A DNA stretch of 51,758 bases from the IMG/VR virus record IMGVR_UViG_3300025131_000059, positions 1 through 51,758 of that record. The stretch is one strand, 5' to 3'. Below are positions 38,939-46,829 of the stretch, one piece after another. The notes below the pieces were generated by a model. That model made no database searches and was not told where the DNA came from. It worked only from the letters and a program-made list of their open reading frames with translations. Positions within the stretch are counted from its first letter, which is position 1. Each line of letters opens with the position of its first letter. The position numbers were made by a program, and so were the translations under genes. This stretch comes from a virus.

Positions 38939-40354
38939 TTATAATCCTTTTATGATGTCTTCAAGTATCCGCTCTCTGAAATCGGTGTCTTTGTATTTCC
39001 AAACCAATGAACCTTCATCGGTTCCCGCCACGTGCATTCCTCTTGACCAGCTGTGGGAGTAGGCACTTTGGTTCCCTTCAGTATTCCAAAGTGCCTTCAC
39101 ATCCCTGTACAACGCTGCACTCAAAAAGCCTCCGTGTTTGTTGACGTAGTTGACGAAGTTTTTCCATGATGTCGGTTTGCCTTTTCGTTTTTGAATATAA
39201 CGAGCTGCAGTGACAGTGCATCCATAATTGAATCCGCCTCGGAACCAATCACCAACCTCGCAACATACCATCTGATTATTGTCGGGAGCATTTCCCATAT
39301 CGAACGTGGAACAAGAGAAACCTCGCTCACGAAACATCTGCATGAACTTTCCCAATAGCAAACTTCCCGCTGCTTGCGAGTCGCACCCGAGGAGAAACAA
39401 TCTGTCCCAATCGTATCCCATGTTATGAAAACTTTGCCTGATGCCAGGATTCTTTGCGGTGTATGAATAGGTGTCGAAGGTTATATGACGACAACCGATT
39501 TCCCAAACATCTTTCATGTATTGTTCCACGTCCTCTTTTTTGTCGTTCAGAAAAACCAAGAACGGTTCAATGCGAGGCACCACACGCACGCCAGCTTTCA
39601 CGAGTTTCTCCATTGCACGCAATCGTCTGCGATACGAAGGTGCGCCAGGTTCCAGTTCTTTCAGGAACTCATTGTCAGAAGAAATCAAAGTCATATGAAC
39701 AGCTGCTCGTCCTGCGTTACGTGCGAGTGCCTCCACATAATCGTCTCGACCAACCAAAGCACTTTTGGTGTTTATCATTACAGGATAAGAAATGTCAGCG
39801 AGATACTCCAGAAGTTCCAAGCTGATTCCTTTTTCTTTTTCATCATCGAGAAAGTCCTCAAAGCGGATCCCGAACCTCATTGGAATTTCCAAGCCTATGG
39901 CTTTGGCTACGGCGGCACCCGAAGCGAAGGAGTGAGGATCCTTTCCACGGTTCTTCATAAGCACATCCAGTTCCTTTTTATACATGGTGGCATTACAATG
40001 ACGGAACCCCATTGTTTTGGAATTGTCGAAGAAGGCCGTGTACAAACTCGCTCGAAAGGCATTGGCGTAGCAATACTTGCAACCGAACGGGCAGAGCAAT
40101 CCATCCCACGTATCAATATTCAGAGGCATCGGACACGCCTGAGCACGGCACGATACTTCTACGAAACTGTTCAGCTCTTCGAGGTTCAGGAGACGTTCCT
40201 GAGGGATCCATTTACTCTCGGTGAGTTTGAATTCTTGGTATTGAGTTTTGCGTCCTTTCTCTTTGACGGGTTGGATCTTTCCTTTCTCGTCAACGAGTTT
40301 GCGAGTGCGTGGGATCACGTTCGCAACTATGGATCTCAGTTCATAATAATCCAT
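38939..40354 (-). CDS. radical SAM protein, SPL/Rv2578c-like (first copy)
   Basis: A 471-residue protein. ATG 40354 (AAGGG five bases before) is preferred to GTG 40360. CPMPLNIDTWDGLLC leads into CPFGCKYCYA, the CX3CX2C iron-sulfur site (about C88, C92, C95). MRFGIRFEDF and LLEYLADISYPVMINTKSAL follow, as in the spore photoproduct lyase/Rv2578c group that acts on DNA or nucleotides, although the usual T-D-P-Y-Q motif is degenerate here. It would cleave S-adenosylmethionine to a 5'-deoxyadenosyl radical. It is a paralogue of the protein at 42680-43744. The C-terminal 170 residues hold more cysteines and may bind a second cluster. Confidence 0.85.
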   Translation of the reverse strand: MDYYELRSIVANVIPRTRKLVDEKGKIQPVKEKGRKTQYQEFKLTESKWIPQERLLNLEELNSFVEVSCRAQACPMPLNIDTWDGLLCPFGCKYCYANAFRASLYTAFFDNSKTMGFRHCNATMYKKELDVLMKNRGKDPHSFASGAAVAKAIGLEIPMRFGIRFEDFLDDEKEKGISLELLEYLADISYPVMINTKSALVGRDDYVEALARNAGRAAVHMTLISSDNEFLKELEPGAPSYRRRLRAMEKLVKAGVRVVPRIEPFLVFLNDKKEDVEQYMKDVWEIGCRHITFDTYSYTAKNPGIRQSFHNMGYDWDRLFLLGCDSQAAGSLLLGKFMQMFRERGFSCSTFDMGNAPDNNQMVCCEVGDWFRGGFNYGCTVTAARYIQKRKGKPTSWKNFVNYVNKHGGFLSAALYRDVKALWNTEGNQSAYSHSWSRGMHVAGTDEGSLVWKYKDTDFRERILEDIIKGL

Positions 40355-40356
40355 GG

Positions 40357-40860
40357 TCACCCTTCCATCATCTTTTTTACTTCGGGCAATTCTTTGTTAT
40401 TGTTCAGAACAGCTTTTGTGAAAGGCTTGACGTGATCTTTCAATTGGTATCCCGTTCGGTGACAGTCTTTCATAAGGGTGTCCAATTTGGATGCGGTCTT
40501 TTCATAGAAGTTTGGATCACCTTTTCCGAGTTTTGGAACGAGGCCAAAACCTTTTTTTGATTTCTTCCCCTCTTTCTGTTCGGCAATCATATCCAGCAGG
40601 ATCATCCCAGCTGCGTAGTTGCTTTTTGCCGCCAGTAGTGTGTGGGCAACAGTTGAGTCCTTGTCATCTTCTCGTTTTATCACGCAGTGGTTTTTGTTTT
40701 TGTAGATGTGTCCGAACTTTGTTCTGTCTTCCACGTTTGAAAAGACATGCGTGTTCTTCCTATTGACTTTCAGATCGCCAAAAGGCAAAAAGCCATCCAC
40801 GCCTTCAAACACAAGGGATTCCACACGTGTCGCTTTCATACTATATTTTGATCCTGACAT
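40357..40860 (-). CDS. hypothetical protein
   Basis: A 167-residue basic protein between the radical SAM and amidoligase genes, with SD GAAGGAG before ATG 40860 and the promoter element at 40882 just upstream. It contains FEGVDGFLPFGDLKVNRKN, KSNYAAGMILLDMIAEQ and a Lys/Pro-rich C-terminus. No motif is recognised. Since its own promoter seems to drive it and the following radical SAM gene, it may be a dedicated partner in the cluster. Confidence 0.6.
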   Translation of the reverse strand: MSGSKYSMKATRVESLVFEGVDGFLPFGDLKVNRKNTHVFSNVEDRTKFGHIYKNKNHCVIKREDDKDSTVAHTLLAAKSNYAAGMILLDMIAEQKEGKKSKKGFGLVPKLGKGDPNFYEKTASKLDTLMKDCHRTGYQLKDHVKPFTKAVLNNNKELPEVKKMMEG

Positions 40861-40881
40861 TTTTATTTCTCCTTCTGTCTT

Positions 40882-40894
40882 ATTATAGATTGAT
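40882..40894 (-). promoter_or_regulatory. early promoter element, copy before 40860 gene
   Basis: Minus-strand AATCTATAATAAG (TATAAT at 40887-40882) followed by ACAGAAGGAGAAAT and the ATG at 40860. It shares 12-13 bases with three other right-arm copies. Confidence 0.65.
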
Positions 40895-40914
40895 GATATC
40901 GAAACAATCTGACT

Positions 40915-41826
40915 TTATGGAATAAGGTGCTCAAAACCTTCCGAACCTATCGCATCAAATGTTCCGTCCAGTATTTTCCTGATGTTCTCTTCTATGACAT
41001 CACGTTTGTTTTTCGTAATGGATGTCGCATGCCATCTTTTTTCTTTCCAACCCACGAAGGGTTCTGTTTTCGGTAGTTCTTTTATTTTGTACGTGTTGTC
41101 AAATAGTTGTCTGATGTTTCCGTTGTCTAATGCGCATAGCAAATAATCTCGGCACCAGTGGATCGCATTCAAAACTTCTTCTGGATTCACTGAGGCGGAG
41201 AAATGACGAAACTCTATTGTGTCTGTTTGTAGAAGTTGGCGGAGACTGATTGCCGCCCGAGGTTGAGCGTGCCATAGTGGGCTCCCTTTTTTGCTTTGCG
41301 GAACTTCTAACTCAAAGAACCTTTTGATTGATTTGGCTTGTAGTTGTTTTTGTACTCGGTTTATTGGAATGGAAGTCCAGTGACTCATTCTCATCCACCG
41401 CTGACGTTTCACCGCTTCTTTGTGTTCTCGGGCAGATGGGAAATCGAAGCGAGTGGGAATGGGCAACGGATCCACATGATGATAAATGTCGGTGTTTTCC
41501 GATATGAATTTTTGGATCTTTTTCAGAACGTCCAAGTTGTCTTTCAATCCTGGCATGCGAATGTGAACATGCAAACCCGCTCGATGAGTCGCCACCGCTC
41601 TCGGGTGCTTCTTCAAAAACTTTTGAAGGAGTTTGATTTGTTCCTCGGGTGTTTCCGTTGCGGGTGTATTGATTTCTCCTCCAAATGGATAGCTCTTCAG
41701 GGAAGGATCCGTTGCGATCCCGTTACTGTTACAAGCGTTTGGTTCTGGATCTCTTCCGAAACCTTCCCAACCTTTCCGAGTATCCCAATCACCGAACTCG
41801 TGCTCACAACCGTATGTCCATTTCAT
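40915..41826 (-). CDS. amidoligase (glutamine synthetase-like carboxylate-amine ligase)
   Basis: A 303-residue protein; ATG 41826 is in an ATGA overlap with the PLP-enzyme stop, with AAGGAG seven bases before. YGCEHEFGDW (metal-binding E-x-E/H-E start), YPFGGEINTPA, AGLHVHIRMPG and a late DTIEFRHFSAS match the amidoligase_2 family of glutamine synthetase-like COOH-NH2 ligases. They activate a carboxylate with ATP and join it to an amine, typically attaching amino acids or amines to small molecules, peptides or cell-wall parts. Coupling to a PLP enzyme and radical SAM gene suggests it charges or consumes a modified amino acid. Confidence 0.85.
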   Translation of the reverse strand: MKWTYGCEHEFGDWDTRKGWEGFGRDPEPNACNSNGIATDPSLKSYPFGGEINTPATETPEEQIKLLQKFLKKHPRAVATHRAGLHVHIRMPGLKDNLDVLKKIQKFISENTDIYHHVDPLPIPTRFDFPSAREHKEAVKRQRWMRMSHWTSIPINRVQKQLQAKSIKRFFELEVPQSKKGSPLWHAQPRAAISLRQLLQTDTIEFRHFSASVNPEEVLNAIHWCRDYLLCALDNGNIRQLFDNTYKIKELPKTEPFVGWKEKRWHATSITKNKRDVIEENIRKILDGTFDAIGSEGFEHLIP

Positions 41827-42683
41827 ATCCATTCTCCTTCATGGCCTATATTCCAAAACAAAATCGGTTCTTCAATTGGTCGGTGCGTTCTCATAAGCCA
41901 CTGCCACGCCTTGCGGTCATAGAAAGCATGACACGGAAAAGGGCAAGGCTCCTCGGATCGTTCGGTGTACTCCCATCCCAAGTCAACCAATTTCAAATTC
42001 TTTCTTTTAATTCCAGTGATCCCGCCTTCCACCTTTTTGGCTTTGAAAAGGATCTTCTTTTTTTTCTGAATGACGTTTCCTGTCCGACACATAATGCCGA
42101 ACGCCTTGCAGCCTTCGGGAAGTTTCCTCAACAGTCCAGCAAAGATTGTTCCCGATCCTACGCAACACACCACCGTCCGAAGAGTGATCTTTTTCAGAGT
42201 CCTTTGAAACTCTCTAGCGGTTTCGTGAATCGTCTGTTCCAAAGGCAATCCCAAGTCCAGCATCTCCGCTTCTTTTCCAAACTCGTTCCGCAATCTTTTT
42301 CTACAGATATGATAATTCACTCTTGCCATTCCCGCTTCCACTTTGCGGATCGTGGCGTTGCACTTCTTCCAGTGCTTCCGATGGATCTTCAGAACCTCAT
42401 GCGGTTCTTTGTATTGAGGATCGTATATGACGGCCTGTAAGCCAAGTTGTTGGCACGCCCATGCAACTCCCCATCCAGCCATGCTGATGCTCGTCTCGGT
42501 GTATCCTACCACGCGCAATCCCTTTTCCTTCCGCTCGGATAAGTAAGTATACACGCCTCTCATTTTGCTGAATGGCGGGGATCCTTCTGGCCCGCAGAGA
42601 TCTTCCCGCTTGACGTGGATGGTTCTGCCTCCTGCTTCGTAGGTTTCAATGGGGGTGTTTTTTCTCATCGTCAGTTTCGTCAT
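41823..42683 (-). CDS. PLP-dependent enzyme (ACC deaminase/D-cysteine desulfhydrase-like fold)
   Basis: A 286-residue fold-type II PLP protein; ATG 42683 overlaps the radical SAM stop (ATGA), GGGAG upstream. HVKREDLCGP and PPFSKMRGVYTYL place the likely Schiff-base lysine at K40. SISMAGWGVAWACQQLGLQ is the substrate/Asn-loop region. CVGSGTIFAGLL (GSGT 176-179) is the phosphate-binding loop. Family members eliminate, replace or deaminate amino acids. It lacks the usual S-N-H after the first loop, so the reaction may differ. The gene lies between an amidoligase and a radical SAM gene with overlaps on both sides, strongly suggesting a shared pathway. Confidence 0.82.
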   Translation of the reverse strand: MTKLTMRKNTPIETYEAGGRTIHVKREDLCGPEGSPPFSKMRGVYTYLSERKEKGLRVVGYTETSISMAGWGVAWACQQLGLQAVIYDPQYKEPHEVLKIHRKHWKKCNATIRKVEAGMARVNYHICRKRLRNEFGKEAEMLDLGLPLEQTIHETAREFQRTLKKITLRTVVCCVGSGTIFAGLLRKLPEGCKAFGIMCRTGNVIQKKKKILFKAKKVEGGITGIKRKNLKLVDLGWEYTERSEEPCPFPCHAFYDRKAWQWLMRTHRPIEEPILFWNIGHEGEWI

Positions 42684-43744
42684 AACACTCCCGCATCTTT
42701 CATAGTATAGAAGTCACCCTTTTTTCCCGTCAGTATTTTCAAGCCTTCTTCTTTGTTTCCAATCCCTTCCCATGTGGTGTTCTCGATGTGTTCTTTGTCG
42801 TGTCCTGCTTGTAGCATACTTTTCCAATAGTGAGTATTGAAGAGGGACGGGTTGGGCACGTTGATTCCGCAGCAGGTGTTCGCTTGTTCTTTCCAATCGG
42901 ATCCCGTGTTCACAAAATCAGGACACCCCAAACGGATCCCCACGTCATCGGCAATCTCGCATAATTTCTTTTGGATCTTCCGCCAAGGCCGATCCTGATT
43001 CATCGTCCAGATCTTCTCGATGTCCAATCCAATTGAATGGAACCGTTTGGCTACGTGGTCATTGAGATGAAGATTATATGTATTGTAGCTCTCCACGCCG
43101 ATGTCTTTCAACCTGAGCAGGAGATCTCGGAACTGTTCGGTGGTATGCAATCCTGGAATGAAGGGTTCACCGTTGACTCCCACAGCATATCCTGTTCGCA
43201 CCCAGCGTCTCATTATGCGGAACCGCTTGTCAATGGGCGTGGTTCTTTTTCGTTCCAGCGTTTCCCAATCCCATTCGGCGCCAGGAGAAATCACGGGCAT
43301 CACCGTGAGTAGTTTTTTGTCTCGAGCTTCTTGAAGAAGAGGTTCGCACAAAACCAAGTTCCCGAGGAAGTGGGTTTGAATTACGAACGTCCAATTCAAA
43401 TCTATCAAGTGCTGAAGGATCCGCATGGATACTTTGTGTTTGATTTCGGCGGGTTGGAAAGGATCCGTTTTGTTGCCGAAGCGTATTGTTTTTTTGAGGC
43501 GGAGTGCGTTTGCCAAACTGGTTTTGGGATTCTTGTTTTTCAATCCCGCTTCCAGCTTTCGGCGGATCTGTTCGGGATCCGCTGGCCGAAGATCTTGCCC
43601 CCACGTCCGATTCAACTTGCGCAAATAGCAATGGTGGCAATCCGCTTCGCAGTTCCAATAACTGTCAATAGAAAAAGGCAGTGGACAATAGAGGCAATCA
43701 CCTCTAATGCCCACTGCCGATTTGTATGTTTTGGTGTCTGCCAT
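42680..43744 (-). CDS. radical SAM protein, SPL/Rv2578c-like (second copy)
   Basis: A 354-residue protein from ATG 43744, immediately after the H1-like stop; no strong SD, so coupling is likely. CLYCPLPFSIDSYW leads into CEADCHHCYL, the CX3CX2C cluster site (C32, C36, C39). RFGNKTDPFQPAE is the T-D-P-x-Q motif of the SPL/Rv2578c group, followed by LQHLIDLNWTFVIQTHFL. The shared C-P-x-P-x-x-I-D then CX3CX2CY layout makes it a paralogue of the 38939 protein. It has extra cysteines in the C-terminal part (TCCGINVP). A radical reaction on a nucleotide or amino acid is expected. Confidence 0.85.
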   Translation of the reverse strand: MADTKTYKSAVGIRGDCLYCPLPFSIDSYWNCEADCHHCYLRKLNRTWGQDLRPADPEQIRRKLEAGLKNKNPKTSLANALRLKKTIRFGNKTDPFQPAEIKHKVSMRILQHLIDLNWTFVIQTHFLGNLVLCEPLLQEARDKKLLTVMPVISPGAEWDWETLERKRTTPIDKRFRIMRRWVRTGYAVGVNGEPFIPGLHTTEQFRDLLLRLKDIGVESYNTYNLHLNDHVAKRFHSIGLDIEKIWTMNQDRPWRKIQKKLCEIADDVGIRLGCPDFVNTGSDWKEQANTCCGINVPNPSLFNTHYWKSMLQAGHDKEHIENTTWEGIGNKEEGLKILTGKKGDFYTMKDAGVL

Positions 43745-43745
43745 A

Positions 43746-44369
43746 CTACAGAGCAACAACTTTCCCGACAACACGAGCGTTGTCACCATCGACTTCAATG
43801 AGGCCGAGGATTTGGCATTCCAACATTACGCGTTTTGTATGCCAGACAGCTTCTTTGTCGTTTCCACGGCCTCCGTGCGCCATGTACTCTTCGTTGGTCT
43901 TTTCTGCGATCTCGTTGACCGTGAATTTCTTTTTCTTCAGGTTGGCAATCGCTTCAATGATCAACTTCTGACGTGTTGGTTTCTTCTTCGCAACTTTCTT
44001 CGCAGTTTTCTTCGGTTCGGGTTCCTTTTTCTTTGCTGCTTTTTTCGCTGCCTTCTTCGCAACTTTCTTCGCAACTTTCTTCGCAGTTTTCTTCGGTTCG
44101 GGTTCCTTTTTCTTTGCTGCTTTTTTCGCTGCCTTCTTCTTCACGGGTTTCTTATCTTCTACGATCTCCAAGGCATTGCCTTCGCTGATCGTGATCTCGA
44201 TGTCCTCCAGATTGGTGCGCTGTTCTTCATTCAGCTTTTCGAGGTCAGTGTCCTCGCTCTTGGCGAGAACTTTACATTTGTTGGCCAGCTGGGTGTCACT
44301 CCATTTGTAGGCCGTTCCATATCCTAATGCCGTGAAAATTTCAACAACTTCTTTTTTAGTGATAATCAT
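43746..44369 (-). CDS. histone H1-like / nucleoid-binding protein
   Basis: A 207-residue protein; ATG 44369 follows AAGGAG. It has three parts: a helical N-terminal domain (about 1-70), a central Lys/Ala/Pro tract with a 27-residue repeat (KKEPEPKKTAKKVAKK), and a C-terminal winged-helix-like domain (LIIEAIANLKKKKFTVNEI, LECQILGLIEVDGDNARVV). The central tract is the AlaLys-rich DNA-coating type seen in bacterial H1-like proteins. It probably compacts or coats DNA or regulates transcription. Confidence 0.78.
   Translation of the reverse strand: MIITKKEVVEIFTALGYGTAYKWSDTQLANKCKVLAKSEDTDLEKLNEEQRTNLEDIEITISEGNALEIVEDKKPVKKKAAKKAAKKKEPEPKKTAKKVAKKVAKKAAKKAAKKKEPEPKKTAKKVAKKKPTRQKLIIEAIANLKKKKFTVNEIAEKTNEEYMAHGGRGNDKEAVWHTKRVMLECQILGLIEVDGDNARVVGKVVAL
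43986..44139 (-). repeat. 81-bp tandem repeat in H1-like gene
   Basis: Two nearly identical copies, 43986-44058 and 44067-44139, have a period of 81 bp (27 codons) and encode the Lys/Ala/Pro tract. The near-identity at DNA level indicates recent duplication or ongoing conversion. Confidence 0.9.
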
Positions 44370-44422
44370 TTTTGGTCTCCTTGTGTTAGTGTTTTTGATT
44401 GTCACGTTTTTGCTTCCGTCTT

Positions 44423-44435
44423 ATTATAGATCAAA
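44423..44435 (-). promoter_or_regulatory. early promoter element, copy before H1-like gene
   Basis: Minus-strand GATCTATAATAAG (TATAAT at 44428-44423) followed by ACGGAAGC; TTGATA lies 15 bases before the -10. It sits in the gap between 44470 and 44369 and would drive the H1-like, radical SAM, PLP and amidoligase genes. Confidence 0.65.
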
Positions 44436-44469
44436 AGACTCTCTATCAACCAAACGCTTTATGCTTTTT

Positions 44470-44703
44470 TCAAAAGTTTTTTCGATCTTCCGCCATTTGG
44501 AAGATCTCGTTGCAAACTCCTTTCCATTTACTATTGTTGAAGGCAATGGCTCGGATCTGTTTTGGGGATCTTCCGTTGGACAGATGATCCTCCACGAAAT
44601 CTTCGAGCGTCCTTTTTTGAACTTCCTCGGGCGGGGTTTTTCCAATCGCACTTTCGTGTTTTCTTTTCGTTGCGGCTTTTTTGATTTTCAGATCTACTTT
44701 CAT
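44470..44703 (-). CDS. hypothetical small basic protein
   Basis: A 77-residue protein with GAAAGGA before ATG 44703. The first 20 residues are Lys-rich, followed by helical sequence (EEVQKRTLEDFVEDHLS, SPKQIRAIAFNNSKW) that could be a small helix-turn-helix. It follows the helicase gene with a 13-base gap. No family identified. Confidence 0.65.
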   Translation of the reverse strand: MKVDLKIKKAATKRKHESAIGKTPPEEVQKRTLEDFVEDHLSNGRSPKQIRAIAFNNSKWKGVCNEIFQMAEDRKNF

Positions 44704-44716
44704 TTTGATTTTCCTT

Positions 44717-46111
44717 TCACCAACAAGATTTCACGCACATGTTCGCCAGTGACAGGCAGGTCGCTACATGTACGCATCGGGTTTCCACGAACTCATCTTC
44801 ACGCAACACAACCCAGTTGAGGCGCATGAGTCCCATTTCTTTTTCTTCCATCGTCTGACAAAGTCCGATCATCCCTGTCACGTGATCGTTCTTCATTCGT
44901 GCTTCGCTGAAATTGCTTCGATCCAAGATGTATGATTTGTAGGCAGCGGCATCCGATTGAGTTGCCGTCAGTACCAAACAATGATACTGCTGACTCAATC
45001 CTCGGAGCCTCCGCCATGTGTCTCCGATCTGATCACGCCGATCCCATCCGCCTTTCTCGCTTTCCAACAGGTCAGCGTAGTCAATCACGATCACGTCAGG
45101 CACCCATCCATCTCTACTCCAACCCAGAAGGACATCTTTGATTTCTTGAATGGTGAGGTCAGAAGGATGCGCACTCACTCGGAGATAGCTGGTGGTGCTT
45201 TTGATTCTTTTTTTCTGGAGACGTTCGGAGGCTTCTACCACCTGTTGGGTAGTGAGTGGCGTTTTGAATTCACGCAATTCATGTTCCACTTCTGCTGCTG
45301 ACTCTTCGGGATCTCTGATCAGGCTGGTTGGGTATTTCACGGTGCGGGCTTTTCGAGGCCACTGGGCAATGCGGGTAGCGAATCGGCGAGTGATCTGCTT
45401 GAGGCTCATATCACCTGCCTCAAAGAAGGCCACACGCCTTCTTTGAAGTGCCGCACGAAAGGCAACATCCAACAACCAGAATGTTTTGCCTCGTTTGCTT
45501 GGGCCAAGGAAGGAGATGAATCCATCACGGCATAGATCCGTTCCAAAGAACTCTCCGAGTGCGCCAGGATATTTCACCAACGTCTCTTCCGTTTGATTGT
45601 CCAAGGAGTTGGCGATGGCTTGTTCATCTTGAAAGACATCAATCCATTCGTTCTCTCCCAGCTTCACGCTGCTCCATTCGTTGACTCGTTGTTCGGCCTC
45701 GGACGCACTGCCCGTGTCGAGATCTCCTTGGATCTGTTCGGCAAGTTTTTCCAATCGCACTTTCGTGAAATAGGATCCTGCGATGTCAATCAGATATTCT
45801 TCGTTGAGTTCCCGTTCTGCTTCTTCATAATCATCGCTCAAGTTTGCCAAGAAGGATCCGATCAATTCACCTGCGGCATTTTCGAGATTGCGTGACATCC
45901 AGCTCTCGAACAGAGATTGGATTTGTCCTTGCGGTGCTTCATCGTATTTTTGAAGGTAGTCCACGCACCACGATCCGATAAGGTTACACCACGAGGATCG
46001 AAACATGTTACCATCCCAACGGTTGGCGATGCGTCCGCAGACGGTAGTGCTCACGATCATTCCCGTGAGCAATTGCTTTTCCTGATTGGCCTCAATCTTT
46101 TGAATTTTCAT
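44717..46111 (-). CDS. replicative DnaB-like helicase
   Basis: A 464-residue protein; ATG 46111 follows GGAGAAG. The N-terminal 170 residues are helical, as in DnaB. Walker A is GPSKRGKT (203-210), then RRRVAFFEAGDMSLKQI, and Walker B PDVIVIDYADLLE followed by LSQQYHCLVLTATQS, which fit the RecA-fold motor domain of DnaB-type hexamers. It unwinds the fork in front of the polymerase. Its N-terminus has several Cys and Trp residues (NMFRSSWCNLIGSWC), which is unusual. It overlaps the previous gene by 20 bases. Confidence 0.88.
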   Translation of the reverse strand: MKIQKIEANQEKQLLTGMIVSTTVCGRIANRWDGNMFRSSWCNLIGSWCVDYLQKYDEAPQGQIQSLFESWMSRNLENAAGELIGSFLANLSDDYEEAERELNEEYLIDIAGSYFTKVRLEKLAEQIQGDLDTGSASEAEQRVNEWSSVKLGENEWIDVFQDEQAIANSLDNQTEETLVKYPGALGEFFGTDLCRDGFISFLGPSKRGKTFWLLDVAFRAALQRRRVAFFEAGDMSLKQITRRFATRIAQWPRKARTVKYPTSLIRDPEESAAEVEHELREFKTPLTTQQVVEASERLQKKRIKSTTSYLRVSAHPSDLTIQEIKDVLLGWSRDGWVPDVIVIDYADLLESEKGGWDRRDQIGDTWRRLRGLSQQYHCLVLTATQSDAAAYKSYILDRSNFSEARMKNDHVTGMIGLCQTMEEKEMGLMRLNWVVLREDEFVETRCVHVATCLSLANMCVKSCW

Positions 46112-46829
46112 ATATCTTCTCCGCCAGCTGATTGTACAAAGAACCGTTGCCACACCATTCACAACTCCACTTGTGTCCGATTATCCGCCAGTGTGAATGT
46201 TTTTCATTCCATGCGTGGCCTATCAAATCCCCGTTCCAGTTGTCTCGAGAAACCACGTTGCGATGAACCCATCGCATCCATTGAAGGATCTGGAAGTCAG
46301 ATGGAGGCAACTTGCTTATCAGATACGCTCGGAACCGTTCCAGATGAGGCGGAAGGTCAATCAGGGAGTGGATCCGTTTGATCCACGCCTCATAGCTATC
46401 GAGAGACACCTGAATCGTTGCGAGGATGTGTCCTCTCGAAGAAACAGGCCATTCAAGGGCAGATAGCTGCCTGAGGATCCCTTGTGGCTTACATTTGGGA
46501 TTCTCCACGTGTAAGAAGTCCTCGGGATTCTCTCTTTGATAGGCTTGACGGATCCGTGCGAACTTCTCCCGAAATCCTCCCGCCGAATATACATGAGGGA
46601 TATATTTGTCAGTGATGTTATCGCAATACCATTTCAGGATCTTTTGAAGATCCTCTTCCTCCACGCCATCTTCGGAGCGCATCAATCTGAACTCCCGCTC
46701 CCATCGAGCCAGAGAAATTCCTTTGGAAATTTTGCCTGCTTGTTTGAGGGAGGAGAAAAGGGTCATGGCATCTTCTCGGGATTGGCTGAACTCTTCTATT
46801 GTTTCTGGTTGTATGAATCCTCGGTTCAT
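46092..46829 (-). CDS. hypothetical replication protein, possible helicase loader
   Basis: A 245-residue protein starting in an ATGA overlap with the primase stop. It is basic, Trp-rich and helical, with IGHKWSCEWCGNGSLY near the C-terminus (a lone CxxC). It lies between primase and helicase, where loader or accessory genes are commonly found. No AAA motif is visible, so a DnaC-type loader is not supported; a T4 gp59-like or unrelated loader is possible but unproven. Confidence 0.6.
   Translation of the reverse strand: MNRGFIQPETIEEFSQSREDAMTLFSSLKQAGKISKGISLARWEREFRLMRSEDGVEEEDLQKILKWYCDNITDKYIPHVYSAGGFREKFARIRQAYQRENPEDFLHVENPKCKPQGILRQLSALEWPVSSRGHILATIQVSLDSYEAWIKRIHSLIDLPPHLERFRAYLISKLPPSDFQILQWMRWVHRNVVSRDNWNGDLIGHAWNEKHSHWRIIGHKWSCEWCGNGSLYNQLAEKIYENSKD

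Noticed and set aside
39485-40435. 316-codon plus-strand open frame opposite the first radical SAM gene
   Set aside because: It is the reverse complement of a well-supported gene, has no family motif, and sits in an arm where all recognisable genes are on the other strand. Long antisense frames result from the codon bias.
43746-44369. Lys-rich region as evidence of a ribosomal or eukaryotic histone protein
   Set aside because: The tract is simple Lys/Ala/Pro repetition flanked by phage-type domains and generated by an 81-bp duplication; only an H1-like composition is claimed.
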